From Seriola aureovittata (lineage: Eukaryota > Chordata > Actinopteri > Carangiformes > Carangidae): a stretch of DNA of 64,000 nt. A model generated the notes under the pieces. The model had not been told where the DNA came from. It searched no databases and saw nothing but the letters and a program-made list of their open reading frames with translations. The position numbers were made by a program, and so were the translations under genes. The stretch is taken from NCBI RefSeq assembly GCF_021018895.1, contig NC_079373.1:4715501-4779500 (forward strand), read 5' to 3'. Of the stretch, positions 29,501 to 39,876 are shown piece by piece (positions within the stretch are counted from its first letter, which is position 1; every line of letters starts with the position of its first letter).

Positions 29501-30262
29501 TTTATAAAGCCTGTGGCAAGTGATGGTGTAATGTCCTTTTAAATCTGTCAGACCAGCTACAGGGTATTCATTAGTACTGCAACTAAAAAATAACTTTCAA
29601 TCTTGATGAACCTAATTCTTATTTGCTCCATTAATAGTTTACATGTTTAGTCTGTTAAATGTCAAAAAGTAGTGAAAAACAACACATCACAACTTTGCGA
29701 TGCCCAAAGTGACGTCTTTAAATTGCTTAATTTGTCTGACCAACAGTCCAAAAACCAAATATATTTAATTTTGTATCGTATATAACAAAGAAAGGCTGTG
29801 AATCCTCACATTTGAGAAGCTTGAACTAGTCAATGTTTGGCATTTTTGCATGAAAAATAAGTGAAATAATTAACTGCTACTAGGTAAAATAGTTACTAAT
29901 ACTAAAACTAATTTTCTTAATCATTGCAGCCCTAATAATCATGGGCCAACATCACTGTGAAATTAACTGGAAATTAGAACATGTAATGTTACATACTCGA
30001 ATTACAACTCTTATAACACTTATGATTTTAGCTATTAGTCCTACATAAGTAGCTCCTTTCATAATAATTGCACTATCACTTGCTACAAGCCTAGATATAG
30101 AGTATACGGATATGTATATGATATCGTTGGTCAAATGATATTTATTTTCTCCATCTCATGCATGAAAATGAAAACCCAGGACCTGCCACCTCCAACACCA
30201 ACTCACCACTGCTGAAAATAATCCGTAGGAACCGTCAATGATGTGTACTGGTTTTCCTCCAT
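23598..30262 (-). CDS. tdg: G/T mismatch-specific thymine DNA glycosylase, tandem copy 2
   Basis: Second complete TDG gene, 452 aa. Exons, high to low: 30262-30207, 28974-28637, 27248-27049, 26839-26770, 25880-25745, 25518-25436, 25301-25207, 25120-24949, 24852-24807, 23760-23598. Five core exons (70, 136, 83, 95, 172 bases) have exactly the lengths seen in copy 1. Catalytic Asn202 in GINPG; loop KGHHYP intact; insertion loop SSSPR (Arg337); SUMO motif IKEE (391-394). The N-terminal half differs from copy 1: a Gln/His/Tyr/Pro-rich region with Gln8 (92-99), then an AT-hook-like KKKRGRPPK (137-145) and an acidic run. The last exon is inferred: donor GA|GTATGA at 24807/24806 joins in phase to 23760, restoring NGHC and an EMFAQQIP...EEESH tail that resembles the human C-terminus. 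Without this splice the protein would end at 24746 with an unrelated tail. Confidence 0.9.
24090..24562 (+). repeat. Dispersed MITE-like repeat, copy 1 of 3
   Basis: Starts TGTGGAAAGTAAC and ends CTTCCACCACTGG, so the ends are imperfect inverted repeats. The interior has ACTTTTACTTAAGTAAAAG. I recognise this as a very common non-autonomous element of fish genomes; related copies in the other orientation lie at 36590-37020 and 37664-38110. It sits in the last intron of tdg copy 2. Confidence 0.6.
27898..28297. repeat. Imperfect tandem duplication in tdg copy 2 intron
   Basis: Two units, about 27898-28092 and 28127-28297, share in the same order GATGTCTGGATC/GAATGTCTGGATCATA, a CTCAGC segment, GATTTTTAA, GAAACTGCTTTATT, and CCTGGTC near the ends. 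Overall divergence is substantial, so this is an old duplication. Confidence 0.55.
28734..28757 (-). repeat. (CAG)8 coding repeat in tdg copy 2
   Basis: CTG x 8 on the + strand encodes Gln8 on the minus strand, within the poly-Gln/His part of the N-terminal region; flanked by His codons on both sides. Confidence 0.9.
29568..29937 (+). repeat. Dispersed repeat with CTGCAACTAA... / ...TTGCAGCC inverted ends
   Basis: Begins TACTGCAACTAAAAAATAA and ends CTTAATCATTGCAGCCCTAA; the ends are inverted relative to each other. Interior words (AAATGTCAAAAAGTAGTGAAAAA, split by small changes) match a widespread fish DNA element known from memory. A fragment of the same family begins at 46871. Confidence 0.6.
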
Positions 30263-30510
30263 CTTAACTGTTGACTTATTTGAATAAATTCACATTTGTC
30301 GTGCTGTCAGATACATTTATACACACTGGAAGCATGAGCTGTGTGGAGATTTAAAGCACATACAGTACACTGCAGGCACAAAGAGGAAGACAGGAAGGTG
30401 GAGGGTTTAACTAACAGTAAGCTAACAACAATACGCAGTCCTACAGCTGCGTTAAAACCACCAGTGACCGATACGTTAACGAAATATATATGAGTAGTAA
30501 ACTAACATAC

Positions 30511-30871
30511 CTGTCATACATTTTGCTCTTTAGTTTTCAGATAAGGAGACGGGGGGCTGGGAATCCTCCCAAAACAAAGACCATTTAAACGATCGACGTT
30601 TCCGCTTGCTCGGGTTTACTGAAGCTTTACCGCCACCTCTTGGTTAGGAGGTGTATGTTTAGTCCCATCACACAACTAAACTATTACGATTAACGGTCGA
30701 TAAATGTTCAGTAAATAAGTGCAGATATTGAATTTTTTTTAAACATTATAAAATACAGCCAGGAACGCACTGCATGGTACATAGACAGTACAAGCTACCG
30801 CTAGAAGGCGACAGATGTTGTATGTATGAAAGGACCAGCACTGTAGAAGAAGAACGCAGCAGCCAAAGATG
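30511..30871. promoter_or_regulatory. Divergent promoter region, tdg copy 2 (left) and uqcc6 (right)
   Basis: The minus-strand noncoding exon of tdg copy 2 ends at 30511 with the CAG|GTATGTT donor. On the + strand, CCAAAGATGGCGGGA at 30863-30877 is a YY1-type AAGATGGCGG motif, typical near TATA-less start sites. The two genes are about 1.4 kb apart ATG to ATG and point away from each other. Start sites are inferred. Confidence 0.45.
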
Positions 30872-31691
30872 GCGGGATTTCGTAAAGCGTATCACTCCAC
30901 TGTAAAAAGCTGGCGGGTTTGGCCGTGCAATAGAAAATGTCCAAACATGCTAATTTAAGATGCAGCTTCAAACTAAAGTAGTGTTATAGAAAGCAAGTAT
31001 GCTTTACCATTGACACTTAAAACATGATTACATTCCACCTCAACCGATAAATTCACAAAAGCGGAGACCACCAATGCATAAACAGGCGACGGGAAACGGA
31101 ATCTTAACGTATGTGGTATCCGTAAATAGAGGCAGAGTGAGAGTGCTCAACCACTTTAAACAATCTTCATGTTAGCTAAACAGCATGACCTGCATGACAC
31201 TTATGTTTAAGATGGTGAAAATCAGCTTCAGTTTGCGGCTATTTAATTAAATGACAGTGAAATAAACAAGGTAAGGTCTTAGCAGGGTTACTTCATGTCA
31301 GTCGATGTCTCTCGCTGTGTCACCTTTGTCTGTTTTTCAAACTTTTATCCCTGGTAGCTGTTACATCAGGGCTAACAAACATTGGCAGTAGATTCCCTGT
31401 CAGCGGATACGGCCACTGTGCAGGTGGTTTACAATCATATACAGTATGTTAATAAAATTATGATCTTTGCTTTGATATGAAAGCTTAATTGTAACCCATA
31501 CCCATACAGGATCCTATTAGCAGACAAATAACTAATTTTATTTAGCAAGAAAAGGGTTTCACATCAGTTTGACTTGGCACCAAATTAAAAAGGAGAGCAG
31601 TCAAAAATTACATGCTTCTTTCATGCACACAGTTTTAATTTGTTTACTAATCTCTTTCTATCTTTTTTCCAGGTTGCAGAAGTCTGTGAAG

Positions 31692-32406
31692 ATGCCAGCT
31701 GGTGTGTCTTGGCCTCGGTACATTAGGATGTTTGGAGCTAGTGTACTGTCTATGTTTTTAGGGGCACAAGTCGTCCATCAGTACTACCTCCCTGATCTGG
31801 TGAGGGACAAAATAATCCTTTTTATTTCACAGTGGCCTGTGTGTGTTTCCTGTGAATGTTCTGTGCGTGAAATCACCAAACAAGTCTGTTCAGCATTGGG
31901 ATGTGTTGAAATTATTATCATGGCCATTTCCAGGTTTTTGAAAAGTTTGGACACAACAAAAAAACATGCACCAGTTTTGTACATACAAGTATCAAGGTGT
32001 ACTGTTATTACACGTACTACAATGTGTATCTTAGTACCACTCAAGTGTTCATCAGCTGTAGTGATACATCCTTGTGATCAGCCATATCACCCAGCCTATT
32101 GTATGTCATTTGTCATTTTCCTGCATTCACCATAATGTCATTTGACAGCTGGTGAAAATATGTAGATTTAATGTCATATTATTAGTAGCTAACCGTATGC
32201 GTTGAATTTTTAAAAATTACATCACCACCTGACAAAATAGGCTCAGTTTGTCATTATGTGTTTAACAGTGCTTGTTGTTCTTTCAGAGTATACCAGAGCT
32301 CCCACCAAAGCCTGGGGAGCTTCAGACCGAACTGCGGGGCTACAAAGTCAGAGAAGAAGCAACTGCGGCATTACAGCAGTTTAAAGCAGAACAAAAGGTG
32401 GACTGA
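31692..32406 (+). CDS. uqcc6: Ubiquinol-cytochrome c reductase assembly factor 6 (brawnin)
   Basis: Two coding exons, 31692-31799 and 32287-32406, give a 75 aa protein; the human protein (C12orf73/BRAWNIN) is about the same size. The N-terminal half (MPAGVSWPRYIRMFGASVLS onward) is a single hydrophobic inner-membrane segment with GAQVVHQYY, followed by the family signature PDLSIPELPPKPGEL and a charged tail. The start codon lies just after a CAG acceptor, so the 5' UTR is spliced; a strong donor, CAAG|GTAAGG at 31270/31271, is a candidate for the noncoding exon. It is needed for complex III assembly in mitochondria (known for the family). It lies beside tdg, as in human 12q23. Short and easily overlooked, but the match is clear. 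Confidence 0.9.
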
Positions 32407-32820
32407 TGTGGAATTACACATCATCTGTGTGATGGACACTCAGTCATTCAGACTTTGTCCAGTTTTTGCCAACAGCTAGAGGCTGAAACGAGCCTGGGAG
32501 AAGAGTCATTTCCAGAACACCTACAAATGGATATCTTCTGTGTTTGATGTTTCTCTTCTAATTGAACGAACAAGAGTGGAATCAGATGCTGCATCATTGG
32601 TGCTTGACCGTCCAGGATAAGGATCTTATCTGGAACATGATCTTTTCGTTTATACAAATAGTCACATCCATCTGTTGTGAAAACATCTCTTTATCCTTTT
32701 TGAATGTATTTGCATTTGTAGGAGAGGTGAAATATGTAAAAGAGTAAGAAGATGCTTTATGGACACACAATACCTGTGCTTAAGTTGATGGTTTCATCCA
32801 AGCAGACAAAACATATTTTA

Positions 32821-32931
32821 AATAAAAATACCAAGCAATACTTTTGGAAGTAGTTTGTGGTAAATATTTTATACAGACAAATTCACTAGCTTGCAAAAGT
32901 GATCAATCTTGTAAAACCTAAAGTTAATAAA
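32821..32931 (+). terminator. Poly(A) signals of uqcc6
   Basis: Two AATAAA hexamers, at 32821-32826 and 32926-32931, about 415 and 520 bases after the stop codon. Confidence 0.5.
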
Positions 32932-34194
32932 GTTCCGATTTATAATAAGTATATGAATATTTAAGTAATGACTGATAGAGCTGATAAAACTACACACACA
33001 CAATATGTGTTATAATGTCATTCGTATCTGATTATAAACCAGCTTTCACTTACAACTACATTATAGTGGGTTATAAATCATTTATTCAATGTTTGTATAC
33101 TGCTTATGAATTATAAAGATAGGACTAAAAGTGTGTTTGTTTGTTTTGGACTGTTGGCCAGACAAAACAATCAACATCAAGATGGCTGGATTACCAACAT
33201 GACAAAACAGACAACTGCTCAGAGCCCACAAAAGCCCAAGGTTCATTCAAATAATTTAAAATCTATATAATTTGATTAATTAGAAATTTGTCAGACATTG
33301 ACACCACTGAAGAACAATATCTACTATGACGGATCCTCTAACAGCCATCTTGTTGAAGTACTCTGTGTCAAAATCTAATTTTAAGACCCATGTTGTTTGT
33401 TTATATTGTGGTTGTTTATTGTGTAGCGTTTTATCCAGTGTCAAGTATAAATGTAGTTTTCAGTTGAATTTGGCCAAAGAGTACTCAACAAAATAGCTTT
33501 AAGCCTGAAACAAATGACCACAAGGCAAAAAAACAAAAAAAGTTTTGCGTGCACAGGTGAAAGAATTCAGCACCTGACAGTAACCAACAGTACAATACAT
33601 CCAAAATGCGACAAGAAGTCCATTTATTTCTTCCACTTGCATAATCAGATAACTGTGCCATGGCAAGGCTTTGGATAAAATGGCTGCCACAACGTCAGAA
33701 AATAAATTAATGATGAAATGAATAAAATCCGCAATATCCAAACTGCAGCCACAACCAGCAATGTTAACAGGCTCAAGTAAAAGTACTTTAACAGAAGTAA
33801 AATTACTTACACGTTACATTTTTAAAAGAGAAAAGGGGAGGGGTAAAACATGTTATATGGTAATAATAAAATTAAAATGATTAAATCATTTATATACATT
33901 GGTATTTCAATGCATGAACGTTCCCATATGAGAACATGAAAGCAACCAATAAATTCCAGTCAGGCACTTCGCAGCCTGTCTATGCAACTGATAGTTACAA
34001 CACTACGGTGAGTTTTCTAAGACTTTATGTAGCAATATTAACTACAACTCAAGAAATGGCCTGGTTTTAGATCAGCGTTAGGGTAGGGACCTCACAAGTA
34101 GGCTATTAGAACAAACAAGTGTGTGCGCTCGCGCCTCAGTTGTTAGCTGTTGTGTATCATAGCAACAAGTTCAAACAAAAGTGAAGTGGCGAAG
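32932..34194. other. Spacer between uqcc6 and efcab10, repeat-rich
   Basis: Contains a segment at 33045-33120 related to 50160-50225, and at 33775-33830 a short TACTTTTACTT-type fragment (on either strand) of the MITE-like family. No coding exon seen. Confidence 0.45.
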
Positions 34195-35711
34195 ATGGCG
34201 GAGCAGAGAGAAGAAGACGCCGCTGATTATCTCAAAAAACACAAAATAATCGAGCTCATGGACAACCTGACCAGCATGCTCTTCTTCTACAGACCTGGTT
34301 AGAGCTTATCTTTCTGTTTTAACACACTGTGCTGAAAAAACGCTTGGTATTAGAAATAGCTAGCGATCAAGCTCAAATTATAACCGATAACACACAAATG
34401 ACAGGTAATTAGTTAGCTTTTCAGTCACAAATATATATACAGTATCTCTTATTTAATTCTGTCTGTGTTGGACTGGATCTGTGTTGCTCAGTTGATGTTG
34501 AAACTGTTTAGAATAGGTGTTGATGACATGTTTTTCTAAAATTGTGTCCACCCCATTGATATCAGTAGAGGGTAGGCTGAATTACAGAAACACCTCTCTG
34601 TATAATTCATAAATTTCAACCATTCACCAATACATTTGCTGTGGTGTGTTGTACAGTTTGAGGTTACTACTTACACCTATTAACACAGCACAAATGCCCC
34701 TCCCGTGGATATAACTAAATGTTGATATCTAAAACAACGTGTATTTAAATAAGATATATCACTCTTATTGATATATATTTACTAGTTATTGTTCATATAA
34801 GGTATTGTTCTCCTGTTATTGTTCTAAATCTTCTTCCAAACTATCCCTAGAGCACTGTGGCGTTTAATAATTTAACCTTTATTACTTTAGTAGCAGTGAT
34901 TTTTTTAAATATTGTGATTGATTCTTCCATTCAGAGAAACCCAGACAGTTTCTGATTGAGCAGCTGGAACAGCTGAAGCTTTCTCAACAGAGCGGTGTGA
35001 AAGGACCAAATCTGTTCAACAACTCCAACCTGGATGCAGTCTATGGGATACTGGACCCCACTAAACAAAAATACATCACTTTTGCACAATACAAGCAGGG
35101 TGAGCGCAGGACATGGACACAGTTACACTTTCTTGGGCAGAGGGAATGAATATGCACACACTCTCAATATAAGTAACTACATGATTGTTATTTATATTGG
35201 CTAAATAATTCTAAGGTCACCAAAGAAAACATTAAACAATATTTTCATGCATTAATTTCTGGCATATGTATTCAGTCTTTCTGTATTAGAACCACTAATT
35301 ACTTATACAATATTTCATATGAAGTAGCGTATTTATTCATTCTTCACATATAGGAACTGTTAATTCACCCAATTATCACTTCTTAGCCTACAACAAAATT
35401 AAGATTATCACAGGAGTGTTATTTTTTTCAGAATAATGAACTGTGGACTAATACTCACAGAGCCTTTTTCCCCACAGCACTGACCACTCTGGGCATAAAA
35501 AACATTAACGAATGTCCTGAAGGTGTAAATGAAGACAGAATATCCCAAGAGACTTTCAAAACAGAAGCGTAAGGGCAACTTGTAAAATCTAAACAGCAAT
35601 TTTTAAGCATTTTATAATTCACCATATTATGAAAAGTAAATGTATTTCTCATTTTGTTGTTACAGGATAAAAGGCCTACAGAGATGCTCAGCAACATACA
35701 AACAACCCTGA
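34195..35711 (+). CDS. efcab10: EF-hand calcium-binding domain-containing protein 10
   Basis: Four exons: 34195-34297, 34935-35099, 35478-35568, 35666-35711; 134 aa. Residues about 8-50 form an RIIa-type dimerisation/docking helix pair (YLKKHKIIELMDNLTSMLFF, then RPEKPRQFLIEQL), followed by one EF-hand-like unit. Its loop, DPTKQKYITFAQ, lacks the position-6 Gly and position-12 Glu of a calcium-binding loop, so calcium binding is doubtful. This architecture matches EFCAB10, a protein linked to cilia/sperm flagella (family-level inference). If the donor GAAGC|GTAAGG at 35568 is not used, the frame stops at 35572 after GCG; the spliced form adds a short tail (IKGLQRCSATYKQP) and agrees in phase. 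The start codon is embedded in GAAGATGGCGGAG, a YY1/TISU-like element. Confidence 0.85.
34507..34625 (+). repeat. Dispersed repeat shared with 45440-45560
   Basis: Words ATAGGTGTT, TTGTCCACC, GAGGGTAGGCTGAATTACAGAAACACCTCT recur in the same order near 45476-45550 (ACAGGTGTT, TTGTCCACC, GGGTAAGCTAAATAACAGAAACGCCTCT, each shown in part). Two copies of one family, in efcab10 intron 1 and api5 intron 1. Confidence 0.6.
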
Positions 35712-36589
35712 ACTTTTATTCCACTCAGTTAATATGTCATGTATTGAGTGTTATAATGTTGAAATGCACCTGGACATTGTGATTTAGAGTGGAGAACTGT
35801 GTTTGGTCAAAGGAGCACATTTTATATAGTTGTTGTTTTTAAACTGCCAGTGGAGTTTCTGAGTTTTTGTTTCAGGCAATTTCATTTTCATTCAAGTATA
35901 TTGACCATCCTTTTCACAGTCAACAGTCATATATTGTGGTGGACTTCCATCTAAAAACTGGAGGTGAAGCCTCAAGAAATAACACCAATTCATTATCATA
36001 AGTCTACATCCTATAGCTCAGCATTTTAGTTCTAATGAATGATTTTCCCTTTTCCTTCATATATTGAAAAAATGTTTTCCACTAACAAGGGTATATGTAG
36101 GTTTACTCCTGAAAATGACCTTTGGGATTATCTCTGAGGCTGCCCACCTCCCCAGACACTCATGACCTTTTTAACCTCATGACTCTGTAGGCCTAAACAT
36201 TCACAGTAACCAAGCCAAAAACATAAGCAATTCCTAGAAACACAATGTAAAATAATGATGATGGTTACTCTGGTAAACACAACATTTTCTCCTGAGATAT
36301 ATGTATATATATTAATAGATAATAAAGTAATACAATTTTGGTTTGTGTCTGTATCTTCCATTATTTGACTGCCCAGGAAAAAGCACAAATGTTATTCTTT
36401 TGTTTTTTCTTTTGTTTGTAGTTAATAGTGCTTATCATATTTAAAAATAATAATTTAAATGAAATCAGTAGTAGTAATTAGATCAAATAAATGAACTTAA
36501 TCAGACAAAAACCTTTCATGATGTGATATGAGCTGTCAATCTTGATCGCTATCTGAATACTAACTGAAAAAGTTTTTATATTTCATGTT
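35712..36589. other. efcab10 3' flank
   Basis: AT-rich sequence; AATAAA at 36321-36326 is a possible poly(A) signal. Nothing else seen. Confidence 0.4.
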
Positions 36590-37020
36590 TCTTTTTCTTA
36601 AGTATTGAAGTACATGCATTTTAATACAACTATGTATTAATAGAATTAAAAGTAAAAATGGCCCCTGTGACTATTACACATTATGTCATTAGATTATTGT
36701 AACTCATGAATCAGTTGTCTGACCAAACAAATAGTCCAAACTTCACCACTACTGTTAAAATTATAAAAAGGAAAAGAGGCAAACCATTATATCTGAAAAG
36801 AAGCATGAAATGTTTGGCATTTTTACATGAAAAATGACTTAAAGCAACCATTTTAAAATGGTTTCAGTGCTAATCCAAAATACTGTTGGGTAGTTTAAGC
36901 TATTTTGAAACATCATATTTCATAATCTTTTCATTTGTTTTGTATTAGGTGTCATAATATGGAAATACTCAAGTACCTTGAATTGGTACAGTATTTGAGT
37001 GAATGTACTTTCCATCACTG
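36590..37020 (-). repeat. Dispersed MITE-like repeat, copy 2 of 3, interrupted
   Basis: The right end CTTTCCATCACTG (37008-37020) is the reverse complement of the left end of the copy at 24090. ACTGTTGGGTAGTTTAA is a further shared internal word. The middle (about 36680-36860) looks like a fragment of the family at 29568 (TTTGGCATTTTTACATGAAAAATGA in pieces), suggesting nested insertion. Lies directly upstream of samm50. Confidence 0.5.
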
Positions 37021-37180
37021 AAAACATTATATGATTTATACAACACAATAATTGCAGAAGTAGTAATATACTTAGAAATAGTGGTGATCCGCTTTTACTT
37101 ACAATGTATGTAATTTTCTTTTCATCGTTTCTCATTTTGCAGCGTTGACGTGTTGAACGCGCACCAACAGAAGGCGTGGT

Positions 37181-37190
37181 CAGGAAGTGA
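37181..37190 (+). promoter_or_regulatory. ETS/GABP-type site upstream of samm50
   Basis: CAGGAAGTGA about 130 bases before the samm50 start codon, in a locally CpG-containing stretch without a TATA box. GABP sites of this form are common in promoters of mitochondrial genes. Confidence 0.4.
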
Positions 37191-37315
37191 CATGGCCGTC
37201 TCCTTTTACGGAGCTTCTTCGCCTTTCTCCGGTTACTTGTAGGTTAAATTAGTTTCTCTTTTTCCACACAAAGTTTCGCCCATATTTACCGGGACAGCGC
37301 CCTGTGGAGCTCAGC

Positions 37316-39840
37316 ATGGGCACCGTCCATGCCCGGGTAAGGACAAGTCCAGTGACCGTGTCAGCTATGACTTTGACCTCTCTGTGTGTCCAGTGTGTGT
37401 TCAGTTATCTGGTTGCTGTGCTGTAAGAACAGGCCCACACTGTTCATTGAACAGCAAAGCTCAGGCATCCAGCTCTGTGACAGCAAACTCAGTTAATTTC
37501 CTGCTAATCGTGGCAGCTAGTTTTTAACTTCACTATGAAACGTAAATGTACTGTAATAGCACTGCACAGTAACGTGAGATGCTAGTGGCGCCTCCACTCA
37601 CTGTTGTCTTCCTGCATGTGTTTTGCTTACAGCATTCTTACTTGAGTACAAACGCAATGCCACAGTGCAGAAATCCTCTGTTACAGTTAAAAGTCCTGTA
37701 TTTAGCATAAAAACAAACTAAAGTACCAAAAGCAAGAGTACTCATTATACAGAATGACCCCTTTCAGAATAACAAATATTATATTATTGGATTAATTATT
37801 GACACATGAATAGGAAAGCATTACTAATGTTGAAGCTGGTAAAGATAAGCGTAATTTAAAATACTTTATATACTGCTACAATTTATTAGTTGATTGTTGA
37901 ATATCAGTCATATTTTGTATCAATCTTAGTCTGACAAGTAACTAGAGCTGTTAAATAAATGTAAAGGAGAACAGTATTTCCATCTGAATTACTGTGGAGT
38001 CCAATTATAAAGTAGCAGAGAGTGAAAGTACTCAAGTAAAATACTAGCATCTCAAAATTAAATTCAGATGCAGTGCTTGAGTAGATGTACTTAGTCACTT
38101 TCCACCACTGCATTGCACTCATCTTGTACAGGACTGTAGCCAAACTTAGAAATACTGTGGTCTTATATGGAGCCATGAAACGTGTGAACAGTAATTTGAC
38201 GAGTCAAAATTATAACTAGAATATTGAACTGAAGACATCAGTCGATTAGTCAATTGACACAAAATCAAAACTATGAATAAATTGGTCTATTTTTTATAAT
38301 GTCTGAGTAGACTCAGATTTGACTGGTAGAACACTGTAAGAGCTCTGACTGGGATTATAATACTTTTTGTGTTGCAGAGCCTGGACCCTCTGCCCATGCG
38401 TGGGCCAGAGCTTGGAGTTCAAGCAGACGACATTGAGGCTCCAGACATTGAGCAGGACCCAAAGCAAGAAGTTCTTGAAAACAAGGATGTAAGATTTGTT
38501 TTGCTCCAGACAGTAATTACACAGCTCTCTCACTAGGACTCTCACATTCCCAGACCTGACTCCTGTTCCTAACGCGGTCTTGTTTTTTCAGGTTGTGGTT
38601 CAACGAGTACACATAGATGGGCTCGGGCGAACCAAGGAGGACCTGTTGACTTATGAAATCGCAGAAGTTTTCCGGGCAAGAAACTTGATTGATGTAAGTG
38701 CATGTGTGCACAGCAGTACTATGTAATGGTTGCTCAGTTTATGTTTGTGAATAGCAGTTCCAGTTATCAACACGTGGTTTGATTTGTGGTGCAGGTGATG
38801 CGAAAGTCCCATGAAGCCCGACAGAAGCTACTGCGTCTCGGCATCTTCAGAAAAGTTGAAGTAGTTATTGACACCTCACGAGGTACTGTCAGTCACGGCA
38901 CAGTCTTATGGTTATACATACAGTAGGCATTTGCATTTTCCAAATAGATTTACAAATGATGATTAATGTTCTGTGTTGAACCATGAAATAGGGTCAGTAC
39001 ACACATCACCACGTGAGATATCTGTCTCATTGTTTCTCTTGTCTTTAGGTGAAGATGCTCTTCCTAACGGCCTTGACGTGACCTTTGAGGTCACTGAGCT
39101 GAGGCGGATGACGGGCAGCTACAACACTATGGTTGGAAACAATGAAGGAAGCATGGTGAGCACTATGATGGTTCAGTGTGTATGGCATTGTGATGAAGTT
39201 ATTATACCATGACACAAATCACAAATCTCACCTTACTTTAAATCCAGGTACTGGGCCTGAAGTTGCCTAATGTATTTGGTCGTGCAGAGAAACTGACCTT
39301 CCAGTTCTCCTATGGCACCAAAGAGACATCCTATGGCCTGTCCTTCTTCAAACCCCAACCAGGACGCTTTGAACGCAAGTAAGATATGAACAACTTCACA
39401 CCTGTTCATAGAATCTAATCACCTTGATACACGTGTGTCTGTTATGTCTGTGGGACAGCTTATTCTTTTGCAATAAGTTTATATCATTTCCTCCATTAGC
39501 CCAGTGGTCGAGGTTGGACATCAGCCGGATAAGATGACACTCCTGCTACTTAAGCTTTAGAGTTGGGTCCATCCGTTAGGAGCTATAGCAAATGCCAGGG
39601 CAATCTAATGATATGGAGGCTAAATAATGCTTTTTCAGAGCACTTTTTATTTAAAATGAACTGAACTTAAAACAGGGGAAGCTCAGTTTTTCTCTTTTGT
39701 TTGATCGCTTGTTGATTCACCATCTTTCTCTTTTAATTCTTCCTGTTGCTATGCCATGGATTTAATCTTTTAGTGGTCAGCTAGAGTTTTTAAGCACGCT
39801 TTTAAAGATCATTTCATTTAAAAACATTCAAATACTATAC

Positions 39841-39876
<36 letters not shown>

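Noticed and set aside
35569..35572. efcab10 ending at the TAA directly after exon 3
   Set aside because: The stop overlaps a strong donor (GAAGC|GTAAGG) and an in-phase exon with a good acceptor follows at 35666.
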